From assembly GCA_902492855.1 (NCBI GenBank), contig CABUMU010000130.1, positions 1 through 5,173 of the forward strand: 5,173 nucleotides of DNA. The letters are read 5' to 3'. This stretch comes from an uncultured Collinsella sp. (GTDB taxonomy: Bacteria; Actinomycetota; Coriobacteriia; Coriobacteriales; Coriobacteriaceae). Under the pieces are notes generated by a model. That model was not told where the DNA came from. It saw nothing but the letters and a program-made list of their open reading frames with translations, and made no database searches. The translations under genes and the position numbers were made by a program. Of the stretch, positions 1 to 5,173 are shown piece by piece. Within the stretch, counting starts at the first letter, position 1, and each line of letters opens with the position of its first letter.

Positions 1-2
1 CC

Positions 3-818
3 GAAGGGCTGTGGCGGCGCAAATTGGGGGCTTCGCGCACGGCGATGCTGTTCGAGCGCGAGGGTACAGAGGTTTCGCTCGGTCCCACGCTGCGCAAGCT
101 TGTGACGGCAGCGAAGTTCAACCCTAGTTTGCCGTACCTGTCGTTCCTCTGCATCAACTTCGATGCGCCGGTGGTCCAGGAGGCGGCCAGCTGGTTTCTC
201 GACGCAGTGTTTCTGAACTATAACAGTTCCTATCTGGAGCGGATGCTCGAGCAAATGCTCGACGAGGGCGACTCGCGCGAGGTCACGCGTTTTTTGCGCG
301 CCGTTGATGTGCGTATTGATGGCTTCAGAGTGGAGAGGGCGCCGGAGTGGCGCGGCAAGCGCGTCTTCGTGAGGCACGAGGTGGGCGGCAAGGCGTACGA
401 ACTGCGTTTATCCGAGGAATCTGCCGGAACCCAGAAGCTCATGGGGTTGGCTGCGTATCTGATGATAGCGCTTGAGCGTGGTGGCACCGTTGTGGTAGAC
501 GAGCTCGACGCCAAACTGCATCCGAAGCTTCTCCGCTATGTGATTCTGCTGTTTAAGGATCCTGAGGTTAACAAGAGTGGCGCGCAGCTCATCTTCTCGT
601 CCCAGGATGTGTCAACAATGCGAAACGATGTGTTCCGCCGTGACGAGATATGGTTTGCTGCGCGCGGCGAGGGAGAGGCGAGCCAACTGTGGTCTCTCGC
701 CGACATCCACGAGGCGAACGGTAACCTGGTAAGCAAGAACGCGGCTTTCGACAAGCAATACCTGTCCGGTCGCTACGGCGCCGATCCGTACCTCACCCGC
801 ATCGAGGAGTGGGATTAG
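3..818 (+). CDS. rloA: RloA/AbiLi-like AAA (ABC-type) ATPase, C-terminal part; 5' end outside window
   Basis: The reading frame is open to the left edge, so the N-terminus, including the Walker A loop, lies outside. A TTG at 24 is not a convincing start. Numbering residues from that TTG, the visible part carries an ABC-type signature SAGTQKL (133-139), a Walker B strand ending in the Asp-Glu pair of TVVVDELDAKLHP (155-167), and a switch region LIFSSQD (189-195). The tail YLSGRYGADPYL (246-257) is the kind of ending typical of RloA-type ATPases. In this family the ATPase is paired with a TOPRIM-like RloB protein, and the pair is linked to phage defence (AbiL) and to type I restriction loci (Rlo, restriction-linked ORF). 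The ATPase presumably senses or gates and the partner acts as effector; that is inference. Oddity: Gln occupies the switch position where many relatives have His. Family members are usually about 400-450 residues, so roughly 150 are missing here. Family call is firm; biological role is inferred. Confidence 0.82.
   Translation, partial: EGLWRRKLGASRTAMLFEREGTEVSLGPTLRKLVTAAKFNPSLPYLSFLCINFDAPVVQEAASWFLDAVFLNYNSSYLERMLEQMLDEGDSREVTRFLRAVDVRIDGFRVERAPEWRGKRVFVRHEVGGKAYELRLSEESAGTQKLMGLAAYLMIALERGGTVVVDELDAKLHPKLLRYVILLFKDPEVNKSGAQLIFSSQDVSTMRNDVFRRDEIWFAARGEGEASQLWSLADIHEANGNLVSKNAAFDKQYLSGRYGADPYLTRIEEWD
804..809 (+). promoter_or_regulatory. Ribosome binding site of rloB
   Basis: GAGGAG lies 10 bases before the ATG at 820, inside the last codons of the ATPase gene. 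It supports that ATG as the real start and shows that rloB is translated from the same message, directly after the upstream stop (TAG, one base, ATG). Confidence 0.7.
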
Positions 819-819
819 C

Positions 820-1488
820 ATGGTGGCGAAGAAGTCGAAGGGCTGGCGTAGCGGCAAGCGAGAGGGCCGCTCGCGCATGGTTCAGATGACGCGTCATCTT
901 GTAGTGAGCGAGGGCAAGGAGACCGAGCCTCGCTACTTTGAGGGTGTGCGTGCGGCGTTGGGCGCGTCGAACGAGCGCAAGGTTGCCATTGTCGTTAAGG
1001 GAACCGGCAAACATACGCTTGACCTGCTTGACTTCGCCGTCGAACACTGCCGCTATGCGCCCGAGACGTTCGATCACGTGTGGCTCGTGTATGACAAGGA
1101 TGACTTCCCTGCGTCCGACTTCGACGCGATGGAGTGCAAGTGCAATGAGCTCTCTGATGGTTCGAGGACCTTCCACGCGTTGTGGTCCAACCCCTGCTTC
1201 GAGCTGTGGCCGCTTCTGCACTTTCGCTACACGACCGCGCATATGTCCGCGTCCGACTGCCAGCATGCCCTCGCGCAGGAGATGTCGAAGAACTTGGGCA
1301 TCGAGTACCGCAAGAACCTGGACGGGATGTTTAGGGCAGTGGATGATAGACGAGGCGAAGCATTGCAGCGTGCTGGGCGCCTCGTCACGTACCATAGGGA
1401 ACTGGGTAACATTAAGCCATCTGTGCAAAACCCTTCAACTAAGGTGGGTGAAATTTTCGATGTAATCGGGCCGTATCTGGTTGGCTAG
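820..1488 (+). CDS. rloB: RloB/AbiLii-like TOPRIM-type protein, predicted defence effector
   Basis: This 222-residue protein fits the RloB family in length and motifs. A very basic N-terminus (residues 4-19, rich in Lys/Arg) suggests nucleic acid contact. VSEGKETEPRYF (29-40) carries the first conserved Glu (E31) with the TEP motif. VWLVYDKDDF (87-96) gives the DxD acidic pair expected of a TOPRIM metal site (D92, D94, also D95). SNPCFELWPLLHF (123-135) is a hallmark RloB block, and NPSTKVGEI (204-212) resembles the conserved NPST element near the C-terminus. TOPRIM domains in OLD, Gabija and PARIS proteins are metal-dependent nucleases, so a nuclease that cuts DNA or RNA when its partner ATPase is triggered is the natural inference; the substrate cannot be read from the sequence. 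It starts one base after the ATPase stop with a GAGGAG site, so the two are co-expressed. The acidic residues look intact, so no sign of inactivation. Confidence 0.85.
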   Translation: MVAKKSKGWRSGKREGRSRMVQMTRHLVVSEGKETEPRYFEGVRAALGASNERKVAIVVKGTGKHTLDLLDFAVEHCRYAPETFDHVWLVYDKDDFPASDFDAMECKCNELSDGSRTFHALWSNPCFELWPLLHFRYTTAHMSASDCQHALAQEMSKNLGIEYRKNLDGMFRAVDDRRGEALQRAGRLVTYHRELGNIKPSVQNPSTKVGEIFDVIGPYLVG

Positions 1489-1575
1489 TCGAGTCTGTGG
1501 ATTGGCTTTCCGGTTAGGGCGATTTACGGATTGTACTGCGCTATTGCGAGTCCGGTGCGTAGGAGAAGTGCGGGG

Positions 1576-1609
1576 AAAATCGAAACTCGCCGAGCGCACA
1601 CCGATTTTT
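1576..1609 (+). terminator. Possible weak terminator hairpin after rloB
   Basis: AAAATCG (1576-1582) is perfectly complementary to CGATTTT (1602-1608), and the right arm runs into five T residues (1605-1609). The 19-base loop contains a small CTCG/CGAG pair (1586-1594). The stem is AT-rich and the loop long, so this is a weak candidate for ending the rloAB transcript. It lies about 90 bases after the rloB stop. The alternative candidate is the palindrome at 1640-1655. Confidence 0.25.
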
Positions 1610-1639
1610 GCCAACAAAGCTGCAGGTCGCGGATGCCCA

Positions 1640-1655
1640 AAACAGGGGCCTGTTT
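1640..1655. repeat. Perfect inverted repeat AAACAGG-GG-CCTGTTT
   Basis: Two 7-base arms (1640-1646 and 1649-1655) are separated by GG. As RNA it could fold as a 6-bp stem AAACAG/CTGTTT with a GGGC loop, with A residues on one side and U residues on the other, so it could be a short bidirectional terminator. As DNA it is symmetrical enough to be a repressor or activator site. The right arm also forms CTGT-TTG-ACAG (1650-1660), a mutually exclusive pairing. Function not determined. Confidence 0.5.
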
Positions 1656-1745
1656 GACAGATCTCGGTTTTTCACCGCACCTCCGATTGGGCGCGCATTT
1701 AGCACTCTCGATGTCCCCACATCCTCTAAAAAAGTTCTTAAAACA

Positions 1746-1756
1746 GCCTTAAAGGC
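1746..1756. repeat. Inverted repeat GCCTT-A-AAGGC
   Basis: A perfect 11-base palindrome sits about 14 bases upstream of the TTGACA box of the presumed pel promoter. The sequence CTTAAA occurs inside it (1748-1753) and again at 1737-1742, 11 bases apart, or about one helical turn. Together with the A6 tract at 1728-1733 this could be an activator site or an UP-like element. No protein can be assigned. Confidence 0.35.
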
Positions 1757-1769
1757 GCTTCAGCTCGCG

Positions 1770-1800
1770 TTGACAGCGTACAATACGCATGTTTGACTAT
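1770..1800 (+). promoter_or_regulatory. Candidate promoter of the pel operon
   Basis: TTGACA at 1770-1775 is an exact sigma-70-type -35 box. The -10 is less clear. At 17-bp spacing the hexamer is TTGACT (1793-1798), only 3 of 6 matches. A much better -10-like hexamer, TACAAT (1779-1784), is too close to this -35 and lacks a good -35 of its own (positions 1754-1763 hold none). Either the promoter is weak and needs activation, or TACAAT is used with help from a factor bound upstream. The region ends about 30 bases before the pelD ATG, which fits a short leader. Confidence 0.4.
1776..1788. promoter_or_regulatory. Palindromic candidate operator GCGTA-CAA-TACGC
   Basis: A perfect inverted repeat with 5-base arms starts immediately after the TTGACA box and covers the TACAAT hexamer. 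Its position inside the core promoter is where a repressor would block RNA polymerase. The symmetry is seen directly; the role as an operator is inferred from position. Confidence 0.45.
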
Positions 1801-1816
1801 GACAAAAGTGGATTTT

Positions 1817-1826
1817 AGGGGAGGGG
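1817..1826 (+). promoter_or_regulatory. Ribosome binding site of pelD
   Basis: AGGGGAGGGG lies 6 bases before the ATG at 1833. It is the strongest purine-rich site in the intergenic region. With the in-frame TGA at 1800-1802 and no other in-frame start codon between, it fixes the pelD start. Confidence 0.75.
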
Positions 1827-1832
1827 TGCGCC

Positions 1833-3971
1833 ATGGAGGCGCTGGTTGTTGGCAACACCGCATATGTTGACGATGACTTTTGTGCCAAGGCGTTCCCCGG
1901 GGACCACGTTAAGGTTGTCGCTGCCACGGAAGCACGTCGCGATGAGTCGTCGCCCCATGCCTCGTGGAAAGAGCTGCTCCAGAACTTGGAGCAGGCCTAT
2001 GAGTTCGACCGCGTGGTCTACCTGTCTAATTACCTTACCCCGCATATCGATAGCGTGGGCGATATCGAGCTGCTGCGTTCGGTCTTTCGCGCGTGCATGG
2101 GTCGCCGGATCCAGCTGTTGTATATAGCAGGGCCCGCAGGCGCCGAGGGTGCCGCCGATGCCGCGGGGCGAACGGGCAAGGGCATTATCGCGCACGCAGC
2201 CAACGACCTGTGCCGCTACTACGCTGCTCGCGAGGGCGTTCAGACCAAGATCATGCGTTTGCCGTTCCTGTATACCGCGTCTGCCCTGCTGGAGGACCCG
2301 TTTTTGGTGCCGCTGTTCGACGCGTGCTCAACCGGATCGGTCGCTCTGCAGGGCGCGCGGGATGCAGCTTTTCCCCTGCTGTGTGTCGAGGAGCTTGCGG
2401 TGCTGGTACGCCGCATCTTCGACAGCTGGGATGGTAACTTTGAGACGCTCGACGTTGCCGATACCTTCCATCACACGGCGGGTGAGGTAGGAGACGCCCT
2501 CAAGGCGCTGTTCCCCGGCCTTGCCGTTGCCTATGGCGATTCTGCTGGTTACGCCCTGCCCGCCAGCGACGTCGTTCGCGTGCGCTATGGCTGGTTTCAG
2601 CGCTACGACTTGCTGCGCGATCTCTCGACCATTCAAGCTCGATGGGGCGCTGGACGCATCAAAAAGATCAACCCGCTGCGCGCCGCCATCGACCGCATCC
2701 AGATACGCTCGCTGCCCATCAAATGCCTGGAGACGGGCGTTGCCTGGGTTCTGTTCGAGGTGCTGGAGCATCTGTTCTCCCAATCGGCCCAGCTCAACGT
2801 GCTCGATTATCGCTTGCTCTACGTGGTGCTCATTGGTACGCTGTATGGCTTGGACTTTGGCCTGGTTGCGGCGCTGCTGACGTCGGTTGGTTTGGCCGCG
2901 AGCTACTTTACCCAATACGGCTATACCTTTCAGGGGCTGTTCTACGAGCCGTCCAACTGGCTGCCGTTTATTGCGTACTTTGTGGTGGGTGCCGTGTGCG
3001 GCTATGTGCAGCTGCGCAACAGCGAAGCCATTAGGGCGGAGCGCGATCAAAACGAGCTCGTGCGCAACCGCAATACGTTTCTTACGCAGCTCTACCACGA
3101 CGCGATCGAGGACAAGCGCGCGTACAGGCGCCAGATCGTGGGTCGCCACGACAGCTTTGGCAAGATCTTTGCCGTGACGCAGGAGCTCGACGTGCTCAAT
3201 CCACGCGACATCTATCGCAAGTGCTGCGAGCTTCTGGGCGAGATCCTCGAGAACGATTCGGTGGCGATCTACCATGTTTCGGGCGGTGCATTTGCACGCC
3301 TGGTGGCAGCAAGTCCCGCGATTGCCGAAGATGCCGCACGCTCGCTCACGCTTGAGCAGCTTGCACCTCTTTTGGGCGACGGGGGTCGTTCGAACCTGTG
3401 GGTGAACCGCGAGCTGACGCCGGGGCTTCCCATGTTTGGATACACGATCGAGCGCGACGGGGCACCCGCTGTGTTGATCTTTGTGCGTAGTGCGGCCGAA
3501 AACCAAATGACCCTCTATTATCAAAACCTGTTCCGCATCTTGTGCGGCCTGGTCGAAAGCGCGCTGGGCCGTGCCTTTGACTATGAGGCGGTGGCGCAGG
3601 ATAAACGCTGCGTTGACGGCACTTGTGTGCTCAAGCAGGCTGCCTTTGGCCAAGAGCTCGCGGCAGAGCAGGCGCTGGCAGATAGCAAGATGGGGAGTTT
3701 TTTGCTCCTGCGCGTGGTACCGGGCATGGAGCCTGTCGGCGAGCTGGTGGGCGCAATTGGGTCGGCAATCCGCGAGAGCGACGCGGCGGGCTTGGTCGAC
3801 GGCGACGTACTCTACCTGCTTATGCGTCAGGCAAAGGCGTGCGATCTGCCCATTATCCGCGAGCGCCTGAGCGCAAAGCATATTGCGGTGGAACCCGTCG
3901 ACGGCGAGGACATCGTGGCGTTGTTGCAGCACATCTCTTACACCGGTGACGGTGAGGGGGGTGCCGCTTGA
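1833..3971 (+). CDS. pelD: PelD-like c-di-GMP receptor with N-terminal SDR-like domain (Pel polysaccharide)
   Basis: This 712-residue protein reads as a fusion. Residues 1-255 resemble an extended SDR/epimerase fold: strand VYLSN near 62-66, LYIAG at 96-100, IMRLPFLYT at 140-148 (like the R-x-P-x-x-Y strand) and FPLLCVEELA at 180-189 (like the V-x-D-L-A motif). The glycine loop is degenerate (GNTAYVD, 7-13), and the Tyr/Lys positions appear to be Gly and His in GIIAHAAND (117-125), so it is probably not an active enzyme. Hydrophobic helices follow at about 303-316, 326-345, 343-359 and 376-393, then a charged coiled-coil-like stretch (395-435), a GAF domain (about 440-585) and a degenerate GGDEF (about 595-700). 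The GGDEF motif reads DGDVL (656-660), but RESD (647-650) exactly matches the RxxD inhibitory site that binds c-di-GMP in Pseudomonas PelD; R677 or R679 may be the further binding Arg. It acts at the membrane to switch on Pel synthesis. Pseudomonas PelD is about 455 residues, so the SDR-like part accounts for the extra length. Confidence 0.85.
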   Translation: MEALVVGNTAYVDDDFCAKAFPGDHVKVVAATEARRDESSPHASWKELLQNLEQAYEFDRVVYLSNYLTPHIDSVGDIELLRSVFRACMGRRIQLLYIAGPAGAEGAADAAGRTGKGIIAHAANDLCRYYAAREGVQTKIMRLPFLYTASALLEDPFLVPLFDACSTGSVALQGARDAAFPLLCVEELAVLVRRIFDSWDGNFETLDVADTFHHTAGEVGDALKALFPGLAVAYGDSAGYALPASDVVRVRYGWFQRYDLLRDLSTIQARWGAGRIKKINPLRAAIDRIQIRSLPIKCLETGVAWVLFEVLEHLFSQSAQLNVLDYRLLYVVLIGTLYGLDFGLVAALLTSVGLAASYFTQYGYTFQGLFYEPSNWLPFIAYFVVGAVCGYVQLRNSEAIRAERDQNELVRNRNTFLTQLYHDAIEDKRAYRRQIVGRHDSFGKIFAVTQELDVLNPRDIYRKCCELLGEILENDSVAIYHVSGGAFARLVAASPAIAEDAARSLTLEQLAPLLGDGGRSNLWVNRELTPGLPMFGYTIERDGAPAVLIFVRSAAENQMTLYYQNLFRILCGLVESALGRAFDYEAVAQDKRCVDGTCVLKQAAFGQELAAEQALADSKMGSFLLLRVVPGMEPVGELVGAIGSAIRESDAAGLVDGDVLYLLMRQAKACDLPIIRERLSAKHIAVEPVDGEDIVALLQHISYTGDGEGGAA
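3954..3961 (+). promoter_or_regulatory. Ribosome binding site deciding the TTG start of pelE
   Basis: GAGGGGGG lies 6 bases before the TTG at 3968. An in-frame TGA at 3953-3955 excludes earlier starts, and the first in-frame ATG (4025) would delete the first membrane helix. The site therefore supports TTG as the start. Confidence 0.65.
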
Positions 3972-4873
3972 TCTCGCTTGTCGTTGCTGCCGTCTTGCTG
4001 CTGATTCATGCGTTGGTTTGCCTGATGCTGTGGACGCTCATGAAGCTGGGCCTGCTGCCGGTGCGCGGGCACATGCTGGCTGTGATAGTGCTGGTGCCGC
4101 TGTGGGGTCCGTTGCTGGTGGTTCTGCTATCGGTCTGCAGCGCGATGTTTGGCGAGGGGCTGAAAGAGTCTGCGCTGGAGTCGCTGCGCTTCAACGACGA
4201 CCTGCATCGTAGCATGTCGGTACCGAGTGCTGAGGACGATGCGGGCGTAGTGCCGCTCGAGGAGGCGCTTATCGTCAACGACCCGGCATACCGGCGCCGC
4301 CTAATGCTCTCCATGCTCACCGAGGAGCCCGACGCGTACCTGACGCAGCTGCAGGCGGCTAAGCTTAACGACGACGTTGAGGTGGCGCACTATGCCGCGA
4401 CGGCGGTGGCGCAGATCTCCAAGGAGTCCGACCTTAAGCTGCAGCAGCTGGAGCGTGCCTTTAAGACGGACCCGAGCGCGCAAAACCTCAACGAATACTG
4501 CGATTTTCTTGGTGAATACTTGGGCTCGGGCTTGGCTGAGGGGCGCGTGGCTCAGATTCAGCGCCAACAGTACGCGCGCCTGCTTGCGCGTCGCTGCGAG
4601 CGCGAGGATACCCTTGAGCTGCGCATTCGATACGCGACGGCTCTGGCCGATGTCGGACAGATCGACGAGGCGCAGGCCGTGACCGACCAGCTGGTGCTCG
4701 ACGTGCCCGAGGAGCAGGAGGTTTGGATGCTTTGCCTGCGCCTTGCCGTGATGCGCCGCGATGGTGACGAGGTTCACCGTGTGATCGATGCGATTGACAA
4801 ACAGCATGTGTATTTGAGCGCCGACAATCGCGAAAAGTTGGCGTTTTGGCGCGACGGGGAGGAGGCCGGATGA
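3968..4873 (+). CDS. pelE: PelE-like membrane protein with helical (TPR-like) repeats
   Basis: This 301-residue protein has two N-terminal membrane helices (about 4-24 and 36-56) followed by a soluble, mostly helical region. The block 96-150 includes RRRLMLSMLTEEPDAYLTQL (109-128) and DDVEVAHYAATAVAQI (135-150), which looks like a HEAT/TPR-like helical pair. LRIRYATALADVGQIDEAQA (218-237) is the clearest TPR-like unit, with a further helical pair at about 247-280. Two membrane helices plus TPRs directly after PelD is the layout of PelE, a membrane scaffold of the Pel synthase complex that is thought to support the PelF glycosyltransferase and the PelG transporter. It begins at a TTG whose last two bases form part of the pelD stop (TTGA, a 4-base overlap), so translation is probably coupled. 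The name rests on architecture and position more than on conserved motifs; TPR proteins are hard to assign by sequence alone. Confidence 0.72.
   Translation: MISLVVAAVLLLIHALVCLMLWTLMKLGLLPVRGHMLAVIVLVPLWGPLLVVLLSVCSAMFGEGLKESALESLRFNDDLHRSMSVPSAEDDAGVVPLEEALIVNDPAYRRRLMLSMLTEEPDAYLTQLQAAKLNDDVEVAHYAATAVAQISKESDLKLQQLERAFKTDPSAQNLNEYCDFLGEYLGSGLAEGRVAQIQRQQYARLLARRCEREDTLELRIRYATALADVGQIDEAQAVTDQLVLDVPEEQEVWMLCLRLAVMRRDGDEVHRVIDAIDKQHVYLSADNREKLAFWRDGEEAG
4856..4865 (+). promoter_or_regulatory. Ribosome binding site of the third pel-operon gene
   Basis: GGGGAGGAGG ends 4 bases before the ATG at 4870 and contains GGGGAGG at 7-base spacing. It lies inside the last codons of pelE and supports the ATG in the ATGA overlap as the start. 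Confidence 0.6.
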
Positions 4874-5173
4874 GTGTGGCGCAACATATCCGCGACCGTG
4901 CAGGCCGCTTTCGTTGGATGGGACTCCTCGTGGTGTGGGCGGTCTTTATTGCCATGGCCGCCGTGCTGCTGGTGGAGCGTGCCGGCGTGCAGTACAGTGC
5001 GGGCCAGCATAAGCTGGGGATGCTTGCCGCCAACGATGCGGTGCCTGCCTCCTCGGCAATCTTTGGCCAAAAGCCCACGTGCCTGGTCATTACCGATTCC
5101 GATCAAGCTGGCGTCGAGGACGTAAAGGAACAGTTCGACCAGATCCTGCTCGACATGAAGATCGCCCATCGCG
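4870..5173 (+). CDS. N-terminus of membrane-anchored extracellular protein, probably PelA/DUF2194-like; 3' end outside window
   Basis: The frame starts at the ATG of an ATGA overlap with the pelE stop and stays open to the right edge (101 complete codons). A short basic N-terminus (Arg at 8, 10, 13, 15) precedes one strong hydrophobic helix (about 17-35). No cleavage site is evident, so it looks like a signal anchor with the rest outside the cell. At residues 70-81 a hydrophobic strand followed by acidic residues (TCLVITDSDQAG) and then the helix VEDVKEQFDQILLDMK (82-97) resemble the start of a flavodoxin/amidotransferase-like Rossmann fold. In Gram-positive pel operons the gene after pelE encodes the PelA-type polysaccharide deacetylase, which deacetylates the amino-sugar polymer. 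Position and anchor fit that, and DUF2194 is my best family guess, but no catalytic motif is visible in this fragment. Existence of the gene is firm; the name is inferred from context. Confidence 0.6.
   Translation, partial: MSVAQHIRDRAGRFRWMGLLVVWAVFIAMAAVLLVERAGVQYSAGQHKLGMLAANDAVPASSAIFGQKPTCLVITDSDQAGVEDVKEQFDQILLDMKIAHR

Larger units (their letters stand above)
1489..1832. other. Intergenic region between the defence pair and the pel operon
   Basis: No open frame here has both a credible start and a ribosome binding site. GC is about 52% by hand count over 1501-1800, clearly lower than the downstream genes. Contents from left to right: an AT-arm inverted repeat (1576-1608), a near-continuous palindrome (1640-1655) with a competing small hairpin (1650-1660), a 4-bp hairpin (1665-1677), an A-rich stretch with two CTTAAA copies (1725-1755), an 11-base palindrome (1746-1756), a TTGACA box (1770-1775), a 13-base palindrome (1776-1788), and the pelD ribosome binding site (1817-1826). 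I saw no tRNA, no CRISPR repeat and no c-di-GMP riboswitch core. Confidence 0.75.

Noticed and set aside
793..1428. 211-codon minus-strand frame opposite rloB
   Set aside because: Complete overlap with rloB, whose motifs are convincing; no motif of its own.
938..1465. 175-codon + strand frame in another phase of rloB
   Set aside because: Arg/Ser/Thr-rich out-of-frame product lying inside rloB; the rloB frame holds all the conserved blocks.
820..1488. PARIS AriB (DUF4435) as identity of the TOPRIM-type protein
   Set aside because: The EGxxTEP, SNPCFE-W-LLHF and NPST blocks match the RloB family better, and the ATPase tail also fits RloA.
1435..1617. 60-codon minus-strand frame at the end of rloB
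   Set aside because: Overlaps the rloB 3' end, has no good start signal and no recognisable product.
1531..1796. Two small + strand frames (1531-1752 and 1608-1796) in the intergenic region
   Set aside because: Starts lack ribosome binding sites, one begins at TTG within the possible terminator, and the second runs through the promoter region; no recognisable protein.
1489..1832. c-di-GMP riboswitch, tRNA or CRISPR in the leader of the pel operon
   Set aside because: I could find no GEMM-type core, no cloverleaf and no regularly spaced repeats; control by c-di-GMP appears to be at the protein level through PelD.
2328..3932. 534-codon open frame on the minus strand inside pelD
   Set aside because: It is antisense to a gene with clear domains; its composition (Gln, His, Ala, Arg rich, no recognisable motif) is what high-GC codons give on the opposite strand.
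4301..5090. Minus-strand frames opposite pelE and the third pel gene
   Set aside because: Antisense shadows of genes supported by start signals, overlaps and membrane helices.

Overview
The window looks like chromosomal DNA from a high-GC Gram-positive gut actinobacterium. A Coriobacteriia member such as Collinsella is my best guess. It rests on the Gram-positive style of the pel genes, the strong GGAGG-type ribosome binding sites and the base composition, not on a marker gene. Everything recognisable is on the + strand.

Region 1 (1-1488) is the end of a two-gene anti-phage type cassette. The first gene is the C-terminal part of an AAA/ABC-type ATPase (RloA/AbiLi-like), cut by the left edge. 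One base after its stop begins a complete 222-residue RloB/AbiLii-like protein with a TOPRIM-type acidic motif set. Together they resemble a split version of the OLD-family ATPase-TOPRIM pairing used in several defence systems. Hand-counted blocks suggest lower GC (about 53% in part of rloA, about 59% in part of rloB) than the pel genes (about 64% in a sampled block), which fits an acquired cassette.

Region 2 (1489-1832) is a 344-base gap without a credible gene, about 52% GC over 1501-1800. It holds several short inverted repeats, A-rich tracts and a TTGACA box. A perfect 13-bp palindrome lies where the -35/-10 region of the next operon should be. I read it as the end of the rloAB transcript followed by the regulated promoter of the downstream operon.

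Region 3 (1833-5173, running off the right edge) is the start of a Gram-positive-type Pel exopolysaccharide operon. The first gene is a 712-residue PelD-like c-di-GMP receptor: a degenerate SDR/epimerase-like N-terminus, a membrane block, a coiled coil, a GAF domain and a degenerate GGDEF with an intact RxxD I-site. It is followed by a PelE-like protein (two membrane helices plus helical repeats, TTG start overlapping the pelD stop) and by the N-terminus of a membrane-anchored, probably PelA/DUF2194-like protein (ATGA overlap). The overlaps point to one translationally coupled transcript, with the rest of the pel genes expected beyond the window. In the Pel model, c-di-GMP bound by PelD switches on polymer synthesis and export at the membrane, PelE is a scaffold, and PelA modifies the polymer outside the cell.

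The most unusual items are the SDR-like domain on PelD that has lost its cofactor and catalytic residues, the palindromes in front of the pel operon, the His-to-Gln change at the switch position of the RloA-like ATPase, and a defence cassette abutting an exopolysaccharide operon.
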